Shown here: piece after piece, positions 38,906-47,905 of the stretch | Position numbering within the stretch: the first letter of the stretch is position 1 | How the letters are laid out: each line of letters starts with the position of its first letter | Source of the DNA: Deinococcus yavapaiensis KR-236 | GTDB lineage: Bacteria; Deinococcota; Deinococci; Deinococcales; Deinococcaceae | Reading direction: 5' to 3' | NCBI RefSeq assembly: GCF_003217515.1 | Contig: NZ_QJSX01000008.1 | Span: 149,631 to 213,630 of the forward strand | Length of the DNA stretch: 64,000 nucleotides | Notes under the pieces: model-generated | Told to the model about the DNA's origin: nothing | Seen by the model: only the letters and a program-made list of their open reading frames with translations | Databases searched by the model: none | Position numbers and translations under genes: made by a program

Positions 38906-38940
38906 GACAAAGAGGCCTGTCACGAACAGGCCTCTTTGTC
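38906..38940 (+). terminator. terminator of the gcv operon
   Basis: GACAAAGAGGCCTGT and ACAGGCCTCTTTGTC form a perfect 15-bp stem around CACGA, 8 bp after the gcvP stop. Confidence 0.9.
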
Positions 38941-38992
38941 GTGGAGTTTCACCCCGGACGCGAAGCCGACTCGCAATGGTAGGGTAACCGGT

Positions 38993-39331
38993 ATGGAAAC
39001 CCGCGCCCATCGCATCAAACTCAAACCGGGTAGCTTGGAGCGCGTTCGAGAGTGGGCGGCGGAAATCACGTGGCGACGCTCCGAAGCGCTCGCGACGCTT
39101 CGTGACGAAACCGTCGTCCTCGAATGCTTCTTCCTCGAGCAGTCGAGCGACGGCGACTACCTCATCGCCGTCATGACCGCCCAGAGCTTCGAGCAATCTC
39201 GCGCGGCCGTTCAGACCTCGTTACACGAGATTGACGCGTACCACCAGCAGTTCAAGCGCGACACTTGGGAATCCGGGAAGCAACTCGAACTGCTCGTCGA
39301 CCTCAACCGTATCGACGAGCTCGCTCGCTGA
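38993..39331 (+). CDS. DUF6176 family protein
   Basis: A 112-residue cytosolic protein with IKLKPGSLERVREWAAEI (about 8-25), ETVVLECFFLEQ and YLIAVMTAQSFEQSR, the ferredoxin-like layout of the DUF6176 family. Function unknown. TAGGGT lies 7 nt before the ATG at 38993, which decides this start over upstream codons in the same frame. Confidence 0.75.
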   Translation: METRAHRIKLKPGSLERVREWAAEITWRRSEALATLRDETVVLECFFLEQSSDGDYLIAVMTAQSFEQSRAAVQTSLHEIDAYHQQFKRDTWESGKQLELLVDLNRIDELAR

Positions 39332-39987
39332 AGTTCGGTAGGTGCGCGGAACCGCGTCATCACGAGGCGGTCGTCACCCATTTCGTCTGAAGCGGGTCGA
39401 GCACTTCCAACGAGTCCCCGAGCTTTTGCGGCAGAAGCGGCAGGAAGTCGGCGACGTGCGATCCGCCCGCACCGCGGGTTCGACGCCTTTCAGCATAGCG
39501 GCCAGCGGATCGTGGGCGAGTACGTCGGCGTTCGAGCGCATGACTTTGCGTCCAGCCGTGCGCTTGCGTATCGCTTCGCCAGATTCGGATGATGGCAGAC
39601 TCACGAGCGCGCGAGTCTGAAACAAGGGCGATTTGAAGAAACGGCGGGCTCAAGTTTCGTGCAAGCCGCCCGAGAAGGTCATGACGATGCAGGGCTTCGG
39701 CTTGTGCGGGCGTCCTCACTTGAAGCGGGGCGGCTTGGAGGGCCGTCATGCCAAGTGATCCGTCCTTCGGCGTTCACTTGAAACCCCTGGTTCTGAAAGG
39801 CTGCATCGAAATCGGTGCGTGGAGTTCAGGCAGCTCGAACGAGGCGAAAAGGTGTACCGCTTGGTCGCCTGCCCGCGCGGGCCAACTGTCTTCTCCTCAC
39901 CGCTTCCGAGCGGTACCGTTGTTTTGACGAAACGGACGTGCAGGTTCTCTTCACGACACCTGGGAACGTGTGGAGCACCTTGGAAGC
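39332..39987. other. 656-bp region with no intact gene; possible decayed minus-strand gene
   Basis: Between about 39360 and 39750 two minus-strand frames carry plausible protein-like pieces (ADFLPLLPQKLGDSLEVLDP in one, HDPLAAMLKGVEPA in another) that would join only with a frameshift. I do not recognise the original. The rest shows nothing. Confidence 0.35.
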
Positions 39988-40641
39988 ATGGCTTCTCCTT
40001 CCTCGTCGCCCCCCAAGTCCTTCTCGGAGGTCATTCAGCACAACGTCGCCGCCCTCGCGGAAATGAGGGCGGAGCAGGAGAAGCGGCGAACGACGCAAGA
40101 CCGTGTAGCGGACACCATCACGCGGTTCACGGGCAGCATGACGTTCGTGTACCTGCACCTTCTGATCATCGGCGGGTGGGTGATCGTGAATCTCGGCTTC
40201 CTTGGAATCAAGCCGTTCGATCCGTTTCCGTTCGGCTTGCTGACGATGCTGGGATCGCTCGAGGCGATCTTCCTGTCGACGTTCGTGCTGATCAGCCAGA
40301 ACCGGATGTCTCAGGCAGACGCACGCCGCGCCGAGCTGGACTTGCAGATCAACATGCTGACCGAGCACGAGTTGACGCAGTTGATTCGCCTCACACACGA
40401 GATCGCCGCGCGACTCGGGGTGGAGGTTCGCGATGAAACGCCCTTGCTCGAAGCGATGGAGAACGTGCGACCCGAGAAGATCGTGGAGGTCATGGAGGAC
40501 GTGGAGCAAGGCGACGCCTTGTCTCGGCAAGAATTGCAGACGATCGGCGAACGGGAAGTCGGCGACGAGGCGGACGAGTTTCTTCGCGGCGTTCGCGCTC
40601 GGCCGCTCGACATTGGCCGGGACGTTGAAGGAACGAAGTAG
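39988..40641 (+). CDS. DUF1003 membrane protein
   Basis: A 217-residue inner-membrane protein. The conserved DUF1003 core is RVADTITRFTGSMTFVYLHL, then a first helix (LLIIGGWVIVNLGFL), the FDPFPFGLLTMLGSLEAIFLS-type second helix, and SQNRMSQADARRAELDLQINM, followed by a cytoplasmic helical tail. The function of DUF1003 proteins is unknown. ATG 39988 is preferred; a GTG six codons upstream (39970) is also possible. Confidence 0.88.
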   Translation: MASPSSSPPKSFSEVIQHNVAALAEMRAEQEKRRTTQDRVADTITRFTGSMTFVYLHLLIIGGWVIVNLGFLGIKPFDPFPFGLLTMLGSLEAIFLSTFVLISQNRMSQADARRAELDLQINMLTEHELTQLIRLTHEIAARLGVEVRDETPLLEAMENVRPEKIVEVMEDVEQGDALSRQELQTIGEREVGDEADEFLRGVRARPLDIGRDVEGTK

Positions 40642-40662
40642 GGGCGCACAGACGCCTCCCCT

Positions 40663-41295
40663 CTACAGGGTGGTCCACGTCGGGCCGTTCGGGATGCCTT
40701 CGACCGTGTAGTTGTACGTGACGTTTCCGAGCGTGCTGCTGGAGCGAACGATCAAGGTATTCCAGCCTTTTTCGAAGGTGGCGTTCCAATTCATCGTGCG
40801 CGTTCCCGAACTGACTTGGCAGACGACGGTGCCGTTGATACTGCCGGGTTGGTCGGCGTACGTGTAAACGACGAGCGTGACGGGGGACGTATCCGTGGAG
40901 GCGGTGGTTCGGGCGAGGGAGTGGAAGTCCGTGCCGACGGTGAGGCTTGGCGTTTGCACTTGTGGCGCGGGAGCACTGGCGGTGATGTTGCGGGAGAGGG
41001 TGGGGTTGGTTCCGCAACTGCTGAAGGCTTGGCTGTCGAAGAGTTGGGTGGCGGTGGGCTTTGGAAGGGTAACGCTGAAGTCGCCGGTACCGGCGACGTT
41101 CGTTTGTGCGACGAGGGCACTTTCGTAGTAGGCCTTGAGAGTGTTTCCACTCGTCGGGTCGTAGTTGACGATACGGCCCGTGAGGGTGAGCGGAGCATCG
41201 CCGAGGTGGCCGTTGCCGGTCACGGGTGGGGTGGGAGCGTTCGAGCAGGCGGTGACGGCGAGGGTGAAGGCGGGGAGGGCGAGGCGTTTCTTCAT
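40663..41295 (-). CDS. putative lipoprotein, beta-rich
   Basis: A 210-residue exported protein. MKKRLALPAFTLAVTAC is a lipoprotein signal peptide (lipobox VTAC, Cys17). The mature part has a Thr/Ser-rich linker and an Ig-like beta domain with LTGRIVNYDPTSGNTLKAYY, ending in TYNYTVEGIPNGPTW. Two Cys (SSCGT, VVCQV) may pair. An excellent ribosome site (AAGGAGG, 5 nt) fixes the start at 41295. No family recognised. Confidence 0.75.
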   Translation of the reverse strand: MKKRLALPAFTLAVTACSNAPTPPVTGNGHLGDAPLTLTGRIVNYDPTSGNTLKAYYESALVAQTNVAGTGDFSVTLPKPTATQLFDSQAFSSCGTNPTLSRNITASAPAPQVQTPSLTVGTDFHSLARTTASTDTSPVTLVVYTYADQPGSINGTVVCQVSSGTRTMNWNATFEKGWNTLIVRSSSTLGNVTYNYTVEGIPNGPTWTTL

Positions 41296-41620
41296 GGTTC
41301 CTCCTTGTCGGGACGTGACGGCCATGGGGTGAGTTTCGCGGTCCTTATCAAGGTGGATTCGACCTCGGCGTGGTTCGTCACCAAGGCTCAGATCTCTGCG
41401 AGAGTCAAGCGGAAGAACGGCCTCGTCGTGTTCACCGGGTCGAGACGAGGCACGTCGAATGCCCGGCGCGTCTTGTCCAGGTCGAAGTGGTGAACCACCC
41501 GTAAGCCTTCGTGTGAGAGAGGGGTGGAGACGGGCCCGCTTGAGGAGCGCCGAGGATGAGGAAATCGCTTTAACTTCCCTTTAACTTCATCTTGTATCTA
41601 GGAAGAGGAGGAAGTACGCA
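41296..41620. other. intergenic region with a short direct repeat
   Basis: No gene is seen. Near the right end CTTTAACTTC occurs twice 12 bp apart (about 41569-41589) ahead of the next gene's ribosome site, a possible regulator site or promoter element. Confidence 0.3.
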
Positions 41621-41965
41621 ATGGTCGGGTTTCAATTTGCCAGACGGCGGTCCACGTTCATCCCATCCTGGCGAGTGCGAACCTGGTTTACCCAGAGACG
41701 CTCGAAGAACACGCCTCATCCTCCGAGCGTGCTCGACCAGACAATCCAGCGCGGGAGCGCCCCGATGCCGACCATCGCGTACTGGCGCAGCTCGCACCAC
41801 CCGCGACCCAGCCCACGCTTTTTCGGACAGGCAGCGTCCTTTGGAGCCGCCATGGAAGCGTGTGAAGCCGCCCACGGGCGCGTGCTCGAATGGCAGGAGG
41901 TCGACAGGGGGCATTACACGGCTCGTGCGACCGACTTCGTGTACACCGTGCGTTTCGAAGCGTAA
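41621..41965 (+). CDS. hypothetical small protein
   Basis: A 114-residue frame with a strong ribosome site (AGGAGG about 9 nt before the ATG). The first 48 residues are Arg/Ser/Pro-rich and unconvincing, whereas from the in-frame ATG at 41765 the sequence looks like a folded small domain: MPTIAYWRSSHHPRPSP, then FGAAMEACEAAHGRVLEWQE and YTARATDFVYTVRFEA. The true protein may be the 66-residue form, with the upstream part as leader. I do not recognise a family. Confidence 0.45.
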   Translation: MVGFQFARRRSTFIPSWRVRTWFTQRRSKNTPHPPSVLDQTIQRGSAPMPTIAYWRSSHHPRPSPRFFGQAASFGAAMEACEAAHGRVLEWQEVDRGHYTARATDFVYTVRFEA

Positions 41966-42208
41966 CGATCCACTTTGCCGCAGACGTTCCCACGCCACCT
42001 GCGGGCGCCTTGCAAAACCTCGCGTGAAAATGCGAGCGAACGTCGAGGTTGCCTCGAGCGCGTCATAAAGAGCGAAGGCCATTCCCCTTCGGGTGTCACG
42101 CCTCGGGGAATTGTCCTCACGCCAAGCTGGAAGCGACCACGGGAGCCGTGGTCGCGGTCGGCCGACAAACGTGTCGCTCGGAGCTCCAAGCTCACCGCGC
42201 GTCTTCTA

Positions 42209-42490
42209 TCACTCCGCCGTGGTCGGGCTGATCGTGGCGCGGATTTGATGCACGTTGTCCGCTGGAAAGCCAGCAGTACGGGCATGCTCTCGAACCGCTT
42301 CCTCGTCCGGAGCGATGTACACACAGTGGATCGCGTTCTCGGTGACGTAACTTTCCACCCACTGGACGTTCTTCCCATCGCGTTGCATGTCGGCGAGCAC
42401 TTTGTTGGATGTTTGGGCGGCCCCTCGCATGTCTTCACTCGAAAGGTTCCCGACGCCAGGCATTCTTCGCTCGATCAGGTACTTCGGCAT
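42209..42490 (-). CDS. DUF4242 / SCO4226-family protein
   Basis: A 93-residue ferredoxin-like protein. MPKYLIERRMPGVGNLS, VQWVESYVTENAIHCVYIAP and HARTAGFPADNVHQIR are the conserved elements of the DUF4242 family, whose Streptomyces member SCO4226 binds nickel. The His residues (IHCVY, REHAR, VHQI) fit metal binding. GGAGG about 6 nt before the ATG at 42490 fixes the start. Confidence 0.85.
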   Translation of the reverse strand: MPKYLIERRMPGVGNLSSEDMRGAAQTSNKVLADMQRDGKNVQWVESYVTENAIHCVYIAPDEEAVREHARTAGFPADNVHQIRATISPTTAE

Positions 42491-42662
42491 GACCACCCTC
42501 CATTTGCTTTGTTCGCTTGAATTTATAGGACTCCTCAACAACGACGTTGTAAAGAACCCGATCTTTGTTTTCTCTTCACGTCGTTCCTGTTCGACACCCA
42601 GGCGCGACTGGGAGAACGCTTGTTCCCTAGAGGAAGCACGTGTCTTTGGCGTGACCGCGCGC

Positions 42663-42890
42663 TTACTCCGCCTCGGGGTCAGGGGTGCTCGACGAGTGTT
42701 CGTTCAGCAGTGTCTCGAAGTCCGTCCGGACGTCCCCGCCGATCTCGGCCCAGCCGATGACTTGGTAGCGCCCGTCATGAGCGACGTTGCGAAACGTGTC
42801 CTCGACATCCTGAGGAGCGCGCACTCGAAACCACATTTCCGATCCCGAGGTGATGTCCCGAGTGACGATGAACAGGGGGTAGGCAGGCAT
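42663..42890 (-). CDS. hypothetical protein (75 aa, or 116 aa with upstream start)
   Basis: MPAYPLFIVTRDITSG, then EMWFRVRAPQDVEDTFRNV and RYQVIGWAEIGGDVRTDFETLL. It is a compact mixed alpha/beta protein with no signal peptide. The start at 42890 is chosen because TACACT lies 8 nt upstream; a longer frame to 43013 would add 41 residues. No family recognised. Confidence 0.5.
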   Translation of the reverse strand: MPAYPLFIVTRDITSGSEMWFRVRAPQDVEDTFRNVAHDGRYQVIGWAEIGGDVRTDFETLLNEHSSSTPDPEAE

Positions 42891-43187
42891 CGACGCGAAG
42901 TGTAGCGTCAACTCGTCACCCCGAAGTAACACCCGGCGAGCACTTGCGGGACGACGCTCCGCTGAAGTCGCCCGAGCCCACCGAATGACGAGGTAGGGCT
43001 TCACGAGCACCACACGCGGGACCTCGACCTGCCCCGCGCCGCCCTCAAGGCAACGGCGTTCGGGGAAGGGGAGGCGGGAAGGTGGTGAAACCTTCGAGAC
43101 GGATGTCGAACGTCACCCGTCATCCGAGGCGCCGCGCTGAAGCCGAGGGAGAGTTCCGTGGCGTTCGACCGGGCCGCCGACGGCGGT

Positions 43188-43219
43188 GTTACACGAGTGT
43201 AACGACCCTCCAATATGCT
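43188..43219 (+). promoter_or_regulatory. palindromic operator candidate and -10 of the ABC uptake operon
   Basis: GTTACACGAGTGTAAC (43188-43203) has perfect 7-bp arms around GA. TATGCT at 43214-43219 fits a -10 box, so the -35 position falls inside the palindrome, as expected for a repressor site. The next 33 bp lead to a strong ribosome site. Confidence 0.5.
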
Positions 43220-43252
43220 TCGACAAATAACAAATTGATTCGAGGAGGCGCT

Positions 43253-43279
43253 ATGTCAAGACGCGGGACGACACCATGA
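43253..43279 (+). CDS. eight-codon leader ORF coupled to the ABC operon
   Basis: GAGGAGG lies 5 nt before an ATG that encodes MSRRGTTP and stops at TGA, overlapping the ATG of the next gene by ATGA. The good ribosome site belongs to this mini-ORF, and the ATPase gene at 43276 has none of its own, so its translation probably depends on re-initiation. Alternatively the mini-ORF is incidental and ribosomes start at either ATG. Confidence 0.45.
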   Translation: MSRRGTTP

Positions 43280-44018
43280 TCGCATTGTCTGCTCGTGGAC
43301 TCTACAAGGACTTTCGGGGATTTCGTGCCACGAACGACGTGAGCCTCGACGTTGAGGAAGGCGAAATTCACGCGATTATCGGCCCCAACGGGGCGGGCAA
43401 GACGACGTTGTTCAACTTGCTGTCCGGCTATCTCAAACCCACGCGCGGTGAAGTACGCCTCTACGACGAGTTGATTTCGCACTTGTCGCCCGAGGAGATC
43501 GTGCGGCGCGGCTTGTCGCGCTCGTTTCAGATTTCGAGCGTCTTCTCGTCGCTGAGCGTTCTCGATAACGTCGTGGTCGCGTTGCAGTCGCGCAGCGGGC
43601 TTCCGGCGCAATTCTGGCGGCCCGAGCGCGTCATGCGGCAGTTCGAGCCTCGAGCGCTCGAACTGCTGGAACAAGTGCACCTCACGGGGCTCGCCGGTCG
43701 CCTCGCGGCGGACTTGTCGCACGGCGAGAAGCGCCAATTGGAAATCGCGTTGTCCCTCACGCAAGAACCGCGGGTGTTGCTGCTCGACGAGCCGACGTCC
43801 GGAATGGGCTCGGAAGGCGTGGCGCGCGTCATTCGTCTCGTGCGGGAAGTCGCTCGGGGACGCACGGTGGTCCTCGTGGAGCACAACATGAGCGTCGTCG
43901 CGGAACTCGCGCACCGCATCACCGTGCTGCAGTACGGCAGCGTCCTCGCGAGCGGCGCCTACGAGGACGTGCGGCGCGACCCGCGCGTGATCGAGGCCTA
44001 CCTCGGCGAGGAGGTCGC

Positions 44019-44022
<4 letters not shown>
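43276..44022 (+). CDS. branched-chain amino acid-type ABC transporter ATP-binding protein LivG
   Basis: A 248-residue ATPase. Walker A GPNGAGKTT (about 36-44), Q-loop FQISSVFSSLSVLDNV, signature LSHGEKRQLEIA (variant of LSGGQ), and Walker B LLLDEPTSGMG are present, with the long Liv-type C-terminal extension. It is the first structural gene of a five-gene uptake operon and overlaps the next ATPase by four bases. Confidence 0.92.
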
Positions 44023-44720
<698 letters not shown>

Positions 44721-44752
44721 CGTTTCGAACGTCTAAATCAAAGGAGCACATC

Positions 44753-45967
44753 ATGAAGAACAAAGTCTTGATCCTGACGGCCATCCTCTCCAGTGTCGCT
44801 AGCGTCGCGGGCGCGCAGAAGCTCAGCGACAACGTGATTCGCGTGGGCGTCCTGACAGATCTTTCGGGCGTGTACTCCGAACTCGCCGGACAGGGATCGG
44901 TGAAGGCCGCGCAGATGGCCGCCGACGACTTCATGCGCGCCAACCGCAGCTACGCCGGGAAGGTTCAAGTCATCGGCGTAGATCACCAGAACAAGGCGGA
45001 CGTCGCGAGCAACAAGACAGCCGAGATGATCGACCGTCAGAACGTCGACGTCATCATGGACCTTCCGACGTCTTCGGCGGCGCTCGCGTCGGTGGAAGTC
45101 GCGCGGCAGAAGAAAGTCGTCGCGATGGTCGTGACGGGCGGCACGACGGCCCTCACGAACCAAAGCTGCAACCGCTACACCTTCCACTACGCGTACGACA
45201 ACTACATGCTCGCCAACGGCACGGGCACCGCCGTGACGAAACGTGGCGGCAACAGCTGGTACATCATCTACCCGAACTACGCGTTCGGGCAGGACCTCAA
45301 CCGGCAGATGACGGCGGCCGTGCAGGAAGCGGGCGGCAAGCTCGCCGCGCCGAGCGACGCCACACCCTTCCCGAACACCGACTTCTCCACGTACCTCCTC
45401 AAGGCGCAAAGCCTCAAGCCCAAGGTCTTCGGAACGATGCAGGCGGGCGCGGACCTCGTGAACGTCGTCAAGCAGTACAACGAGTTCGGTCTGCGTCAGC
45501 AAGGCATCGGGCTCGGCATCGGCTTGCTGTTCGAGACGGACGTGGCGGCGCTCGGGCAAAACGCGTTCGCGGGCGCGCTCGCGACGGTGCCGTGGTTCTG
45601 GAACCTCGACGACCGTTCGCGCACCTGGGCTGCCAAGTTCGAGAAGACCTTCGGCAAGAAGCCGACGTGGGCGCAAGCGGGCGTGTACAGCGCGACGTAC
45701 CAGTACCTCAGCGCCGTGGCGCGCGCGAAGACGGACAACAGCGACGCGGTCGTCAAAGCCTTGGAAAACTACCGCTTCAGCGACTTCTTCGCGCGCAGCG
45801 CGTACGTCCGTCCGCAAGACCACCGCGTCATCCTGGACGTGTACACCGTGCAGGTGAAGAGCAGCGCGGAAAGCAAGGAGCCGGGCGATCTGTTCAAGAT
45901 CGTGGCGCGCATCCCGGCGAGCCGGGCGTTCCTGCCGCTCAGCGAGTCCAAGTGCGAGATGAAGTGA
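44753..45967 (+). CDS. ABC transporter substrate-binding protein, LivJ-like
   Basis: A 404-residue periplasmic-binding-fold protein with a cleavable signal peptide (cut near VAGA|QK, about 20). The Peripla_BP_6 layout shows VGVLTDLSGVYSELAGQGS (about 31-49), FHYAYDNYMLANGT and TPFPNTDFSTYLLKAQ. It lacks a lipobox. AAGGAG precedes the ATG. Ligand is likely an amino acid or amide; aromatic-acid-binding relatives look similar, so substrate is open. Confidence 0.92.
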   Translation: MKNKVLILTAILSSVASVAGAQKLSDNVIRVGVLTDLSGVYSELAGQGSVKAAQMAADDFMRANRSYAGKVQVIGVDHQNKADVASNKTAEMIDRQNVDVIMDLPTSSAALASVEVARQKKVVAMVVTGGTTALTNQSCNRYTFHYAYDNYMLANGTGTAVTKRGGNSWYIIYPNYAFGQDLNRQMTAAVQEAGGKLAAPSDATPFPNTDFSTYLLKAQSLKPKVFGTMQAGADLVNVVKQYNEFGLRQQGIGLGIGLLFETDVAALGQNAFAGALATVPWFWNLDDRSRTWAAKFEKTFGKKPTWAQAGVYSATYQYLSAVARAKTDNSDAVVKALENYRFSDFFARSAYVRPQDHRVILDVYTVQVKSSAESKEPGDLFKIVARIPASRAFLPLSESKCEMK

Positions 45968-46013
45968 CGCCGTTCGCCGTGACGGCGGGCGGGCGTGGTG
46001 AGGGGAAGCGCGC

Positions 46014-46901
46014 GTGAACACGCAACTCATGTTCATTCAAGTGTTCAACGGCCTCGTGAACGGCGCGTTCTTCGCGCTTCTGTCGCTGGGGCTCGCCGTG
46101 ATCTTCGGGCTTTTGCGCATCGTGAACTTCGCGCACGGCGCGCTGTACATGCTGGGCGCGTTCGTGGCGTTCGCGCTCGGGCAGGCGCTCGGCTTGGGCT
46201 TCTGGCCCGCGCTGATTCTCGCGCCTCTCCTCGTCGGGGCGCTCGGCGTTGCCCTCGAACGCGGCTTGCTGCGCCGCCTGTACGGCCTCGATCCGAGCTA
46301 CAACTTGCTGCTCACGTTCGGCTTGACGCTCTTGGTGCAAGACGTCATCAAGCAGGTGATGCTGTCGCGGTACGCCGTGTCGAGCGCGCCGTACACCATT
46401 CCGCAGGAGCTCGTCGGCGCGACGAACCTCGGCTTCGTGTTCTTCCCGACGTACCGTCTGTTCGTGATCGTGTTCGCCCTCGTCGTGTGCCTCGCGACGT
46501 GGTTCGTGATCGAGCGGACACGCGTCGGCGCGGTGATTCGCGCGGCGACCGAGAACCCGACGGTGACGCAAGCCTTCGGAATTGACGTGAGCCGCTGGGT
46601 GACGATCGTGTTCGGCCTCGGCGTGGCGCTCGCCGCGCTCGCCGGGGTGCTGGCCGCGCCGATCTACAGCGTCGAGCCCTACATGGGCTCCGAGCTCATC
46701 ATCGTGACGTTCGCGGTCGTGGTGATCGGCGGCATGGGCAGCATCCTCGGCTCGGTCGTGACGGGCTTCGCCGTCGGCGTGCTCGTCGCGCTCGGCTCGG
46801 CCCTCTACCCACCGATCGCGAATACCCTCGTGTTCGTGTTGATGGCGCTCGTGTTGCTGCTTCGTCCGAACGGACTGTTCGGCTTGCCGGAGGCGAAGTG
46901 A
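46014..46901 (+). CDS. branched-chain amino acid-type ABC permease LivH
   Basis: A 295-residue membrane protein of about eight helices. The N-terminus VFNGLVNGAFFALLSLGLAV and GLLRIVNFAHGALYMLG are the LivH signature, and GIDVSRWVTIVFGLGVALAALAGVL is the permease EAA-like coupling region. GTG start, 46 bp after the binding protein. Confidence 0.94.
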   Translation: MNTQLMFIQVFNGLVNGAFFALLSLGLAVIFGLLRIVNFAHGALYMLGAFVAFALGQALGLGFWPALILAPLLVGALGVALERGLLRRLYGLDPSYNLLLTFGLTLLVQDVIKQVMLSRYAVSSAPYTIPQELVGATNLGFVFFPTYRLFVIVFALVVCLATWFVIERTRVGAVIRAATENPTVTQAFGIDVSRWVTIVFGLGVALAALAGVLAAPIYSVEPYMGSELIIVTFAVVVIGGMGSILGSVVTGFAVGVLVALGSALYPPIANTLVFVLMALVLLLRPNGLFGLPEAK

Positions 46902-47848
46902 CGGCCTTGCCCCTCACGCGCGGACGCGGCCGGACCGGGTGGGCGCTCACCTTGATCGTCTGCGCAGCGGTCCTGCTCGTCTTGCCGCACGTCATCTACC
47001 CCGTGCTCGCGCTCGACATCCTCGCGTTCGGGTTGTTCGCCGTGGCGTTCGACTTGTTGTTCGGCTTCAGCGGCTTGCTGTCGTTCGGACACGCCGCCTT
47101 TTGGGGAGTGAGCGCGTACGCGACGGCGTACCTGCTCGGGCACGGGCAGTCCGTGCCGGTCGCGCTTCTCGGCGGGTTGCTCGCGGCGGTCCTTATCGCG
47201 TGGCCGATCGGCTTTCTGTCCGTTCGGTCCATCGGCATCTACTTCTCGATGATCACCTTGGCGTTCGCGCAGATGCTGTCGTTCCTGGCGCTGCAGTGGA
47301 CGGACGTCACGGGCGGCGAGAACGGCTTGCAAGGCCTTGCCCGGCCGAACCTGCTGGGACTCGACTTCTCGAACGGCTTCCACCGCTACTACTTCGCGCT
47401 CGCCGTGTTCGCCGTGGGCTTTTTCGCCGCGTACCGCACGGTACGCTCGCCGTTCGGCAAGACGCTCGTCGCCGTGCGCGACAACGAGACGCGGGCGCGC
47501 AGCGTCGGGTACTCGCCGACGCGATTCAAGCTCACGGCCTTCGTGATCTCGGCGGCCCTGTCGGGACTGGCGGGCGCGCTCTTCGTCTTCGGGCACGGCG
47601 TGGTCAGCCTGGAGGTCGTGAGTTGGCGCACGTCGGGCGAGGTCGTCATGATGACCTTGCTCGGCGGAACGGGCACGCTGTTCGGTCCGGTCGTCGGCGC
47701 GGCGGTCGTGCTGTTGCTGCGCGACGTCCTCTCGACGGCGAATCTGCCCGTTGGCATCGTGACGGGCCTCGTGTTCGTGCTGACGGTGCTGTTCTTCCGG
47801 CGAGGCGTCGTGGGCACGCTGCTGGGATGGTTGGCGCGGCGCGGCTGA
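46898..47848 (+). CDS. branched-chain amino acid-type ABC permease LivM
   Basis: A 316-residue multi-helix permease. LLFGFSGLLSFGHAAFWGVSAYA, GIYFSMITLAFAQM and AVRDNETRARSVGYSPTRFKL are LivM hallmarks. GTG start overlapping the LivH stop. Last gene of the operon, followed by a terminator. Confidence 0.94.
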   Translation: MTALPLTRGRGRTGWALTLIVCAAVLLVLPHVIYPVLALDILAFGLFAVAFDLLFGFSGLLSFGHAAFWGVSAYATAYLLGHGQSVPVALLGGLLAAVLIAWPIGFLSVRSIGIYFSMITLAFAQMLSFLALQWTDVTGGENGLQGLARPNLLGLDFSNGFHRYYFALAVFAVGFFAAYRTVRSPFGKTLVAVRDNETRARSVGYSPTRFKLTAFVISAALSGLAGALFVFGHGVVSLEVVSWRTSGEVVMMTLLGGTGTLFGPVVGAAVVLLLRDVLSTANLPVGIVTGLVFVLTVLFFRRGVVGTLLGWLARRG

Positions 47849-47863
47849 CGATCGGCGGTCACG

Positions 47864-47905
47864 GAAAAGCCTCGCGGAAGCAGTTGGCCGCGAGGCTTTT
47901 CTTTT
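47864..47905. terminator. bidirectional terminator of the ABC operon and the P450 gene
   Basis: GAAAAGCCTCGCGG and CCGCGAGGCTTTTC form a 14-bp stem with a 10-nt loop, followed by CTTTTC on the plus strand. It abuts the P450 stop codon on the minus strand. Confidence 0.88.
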
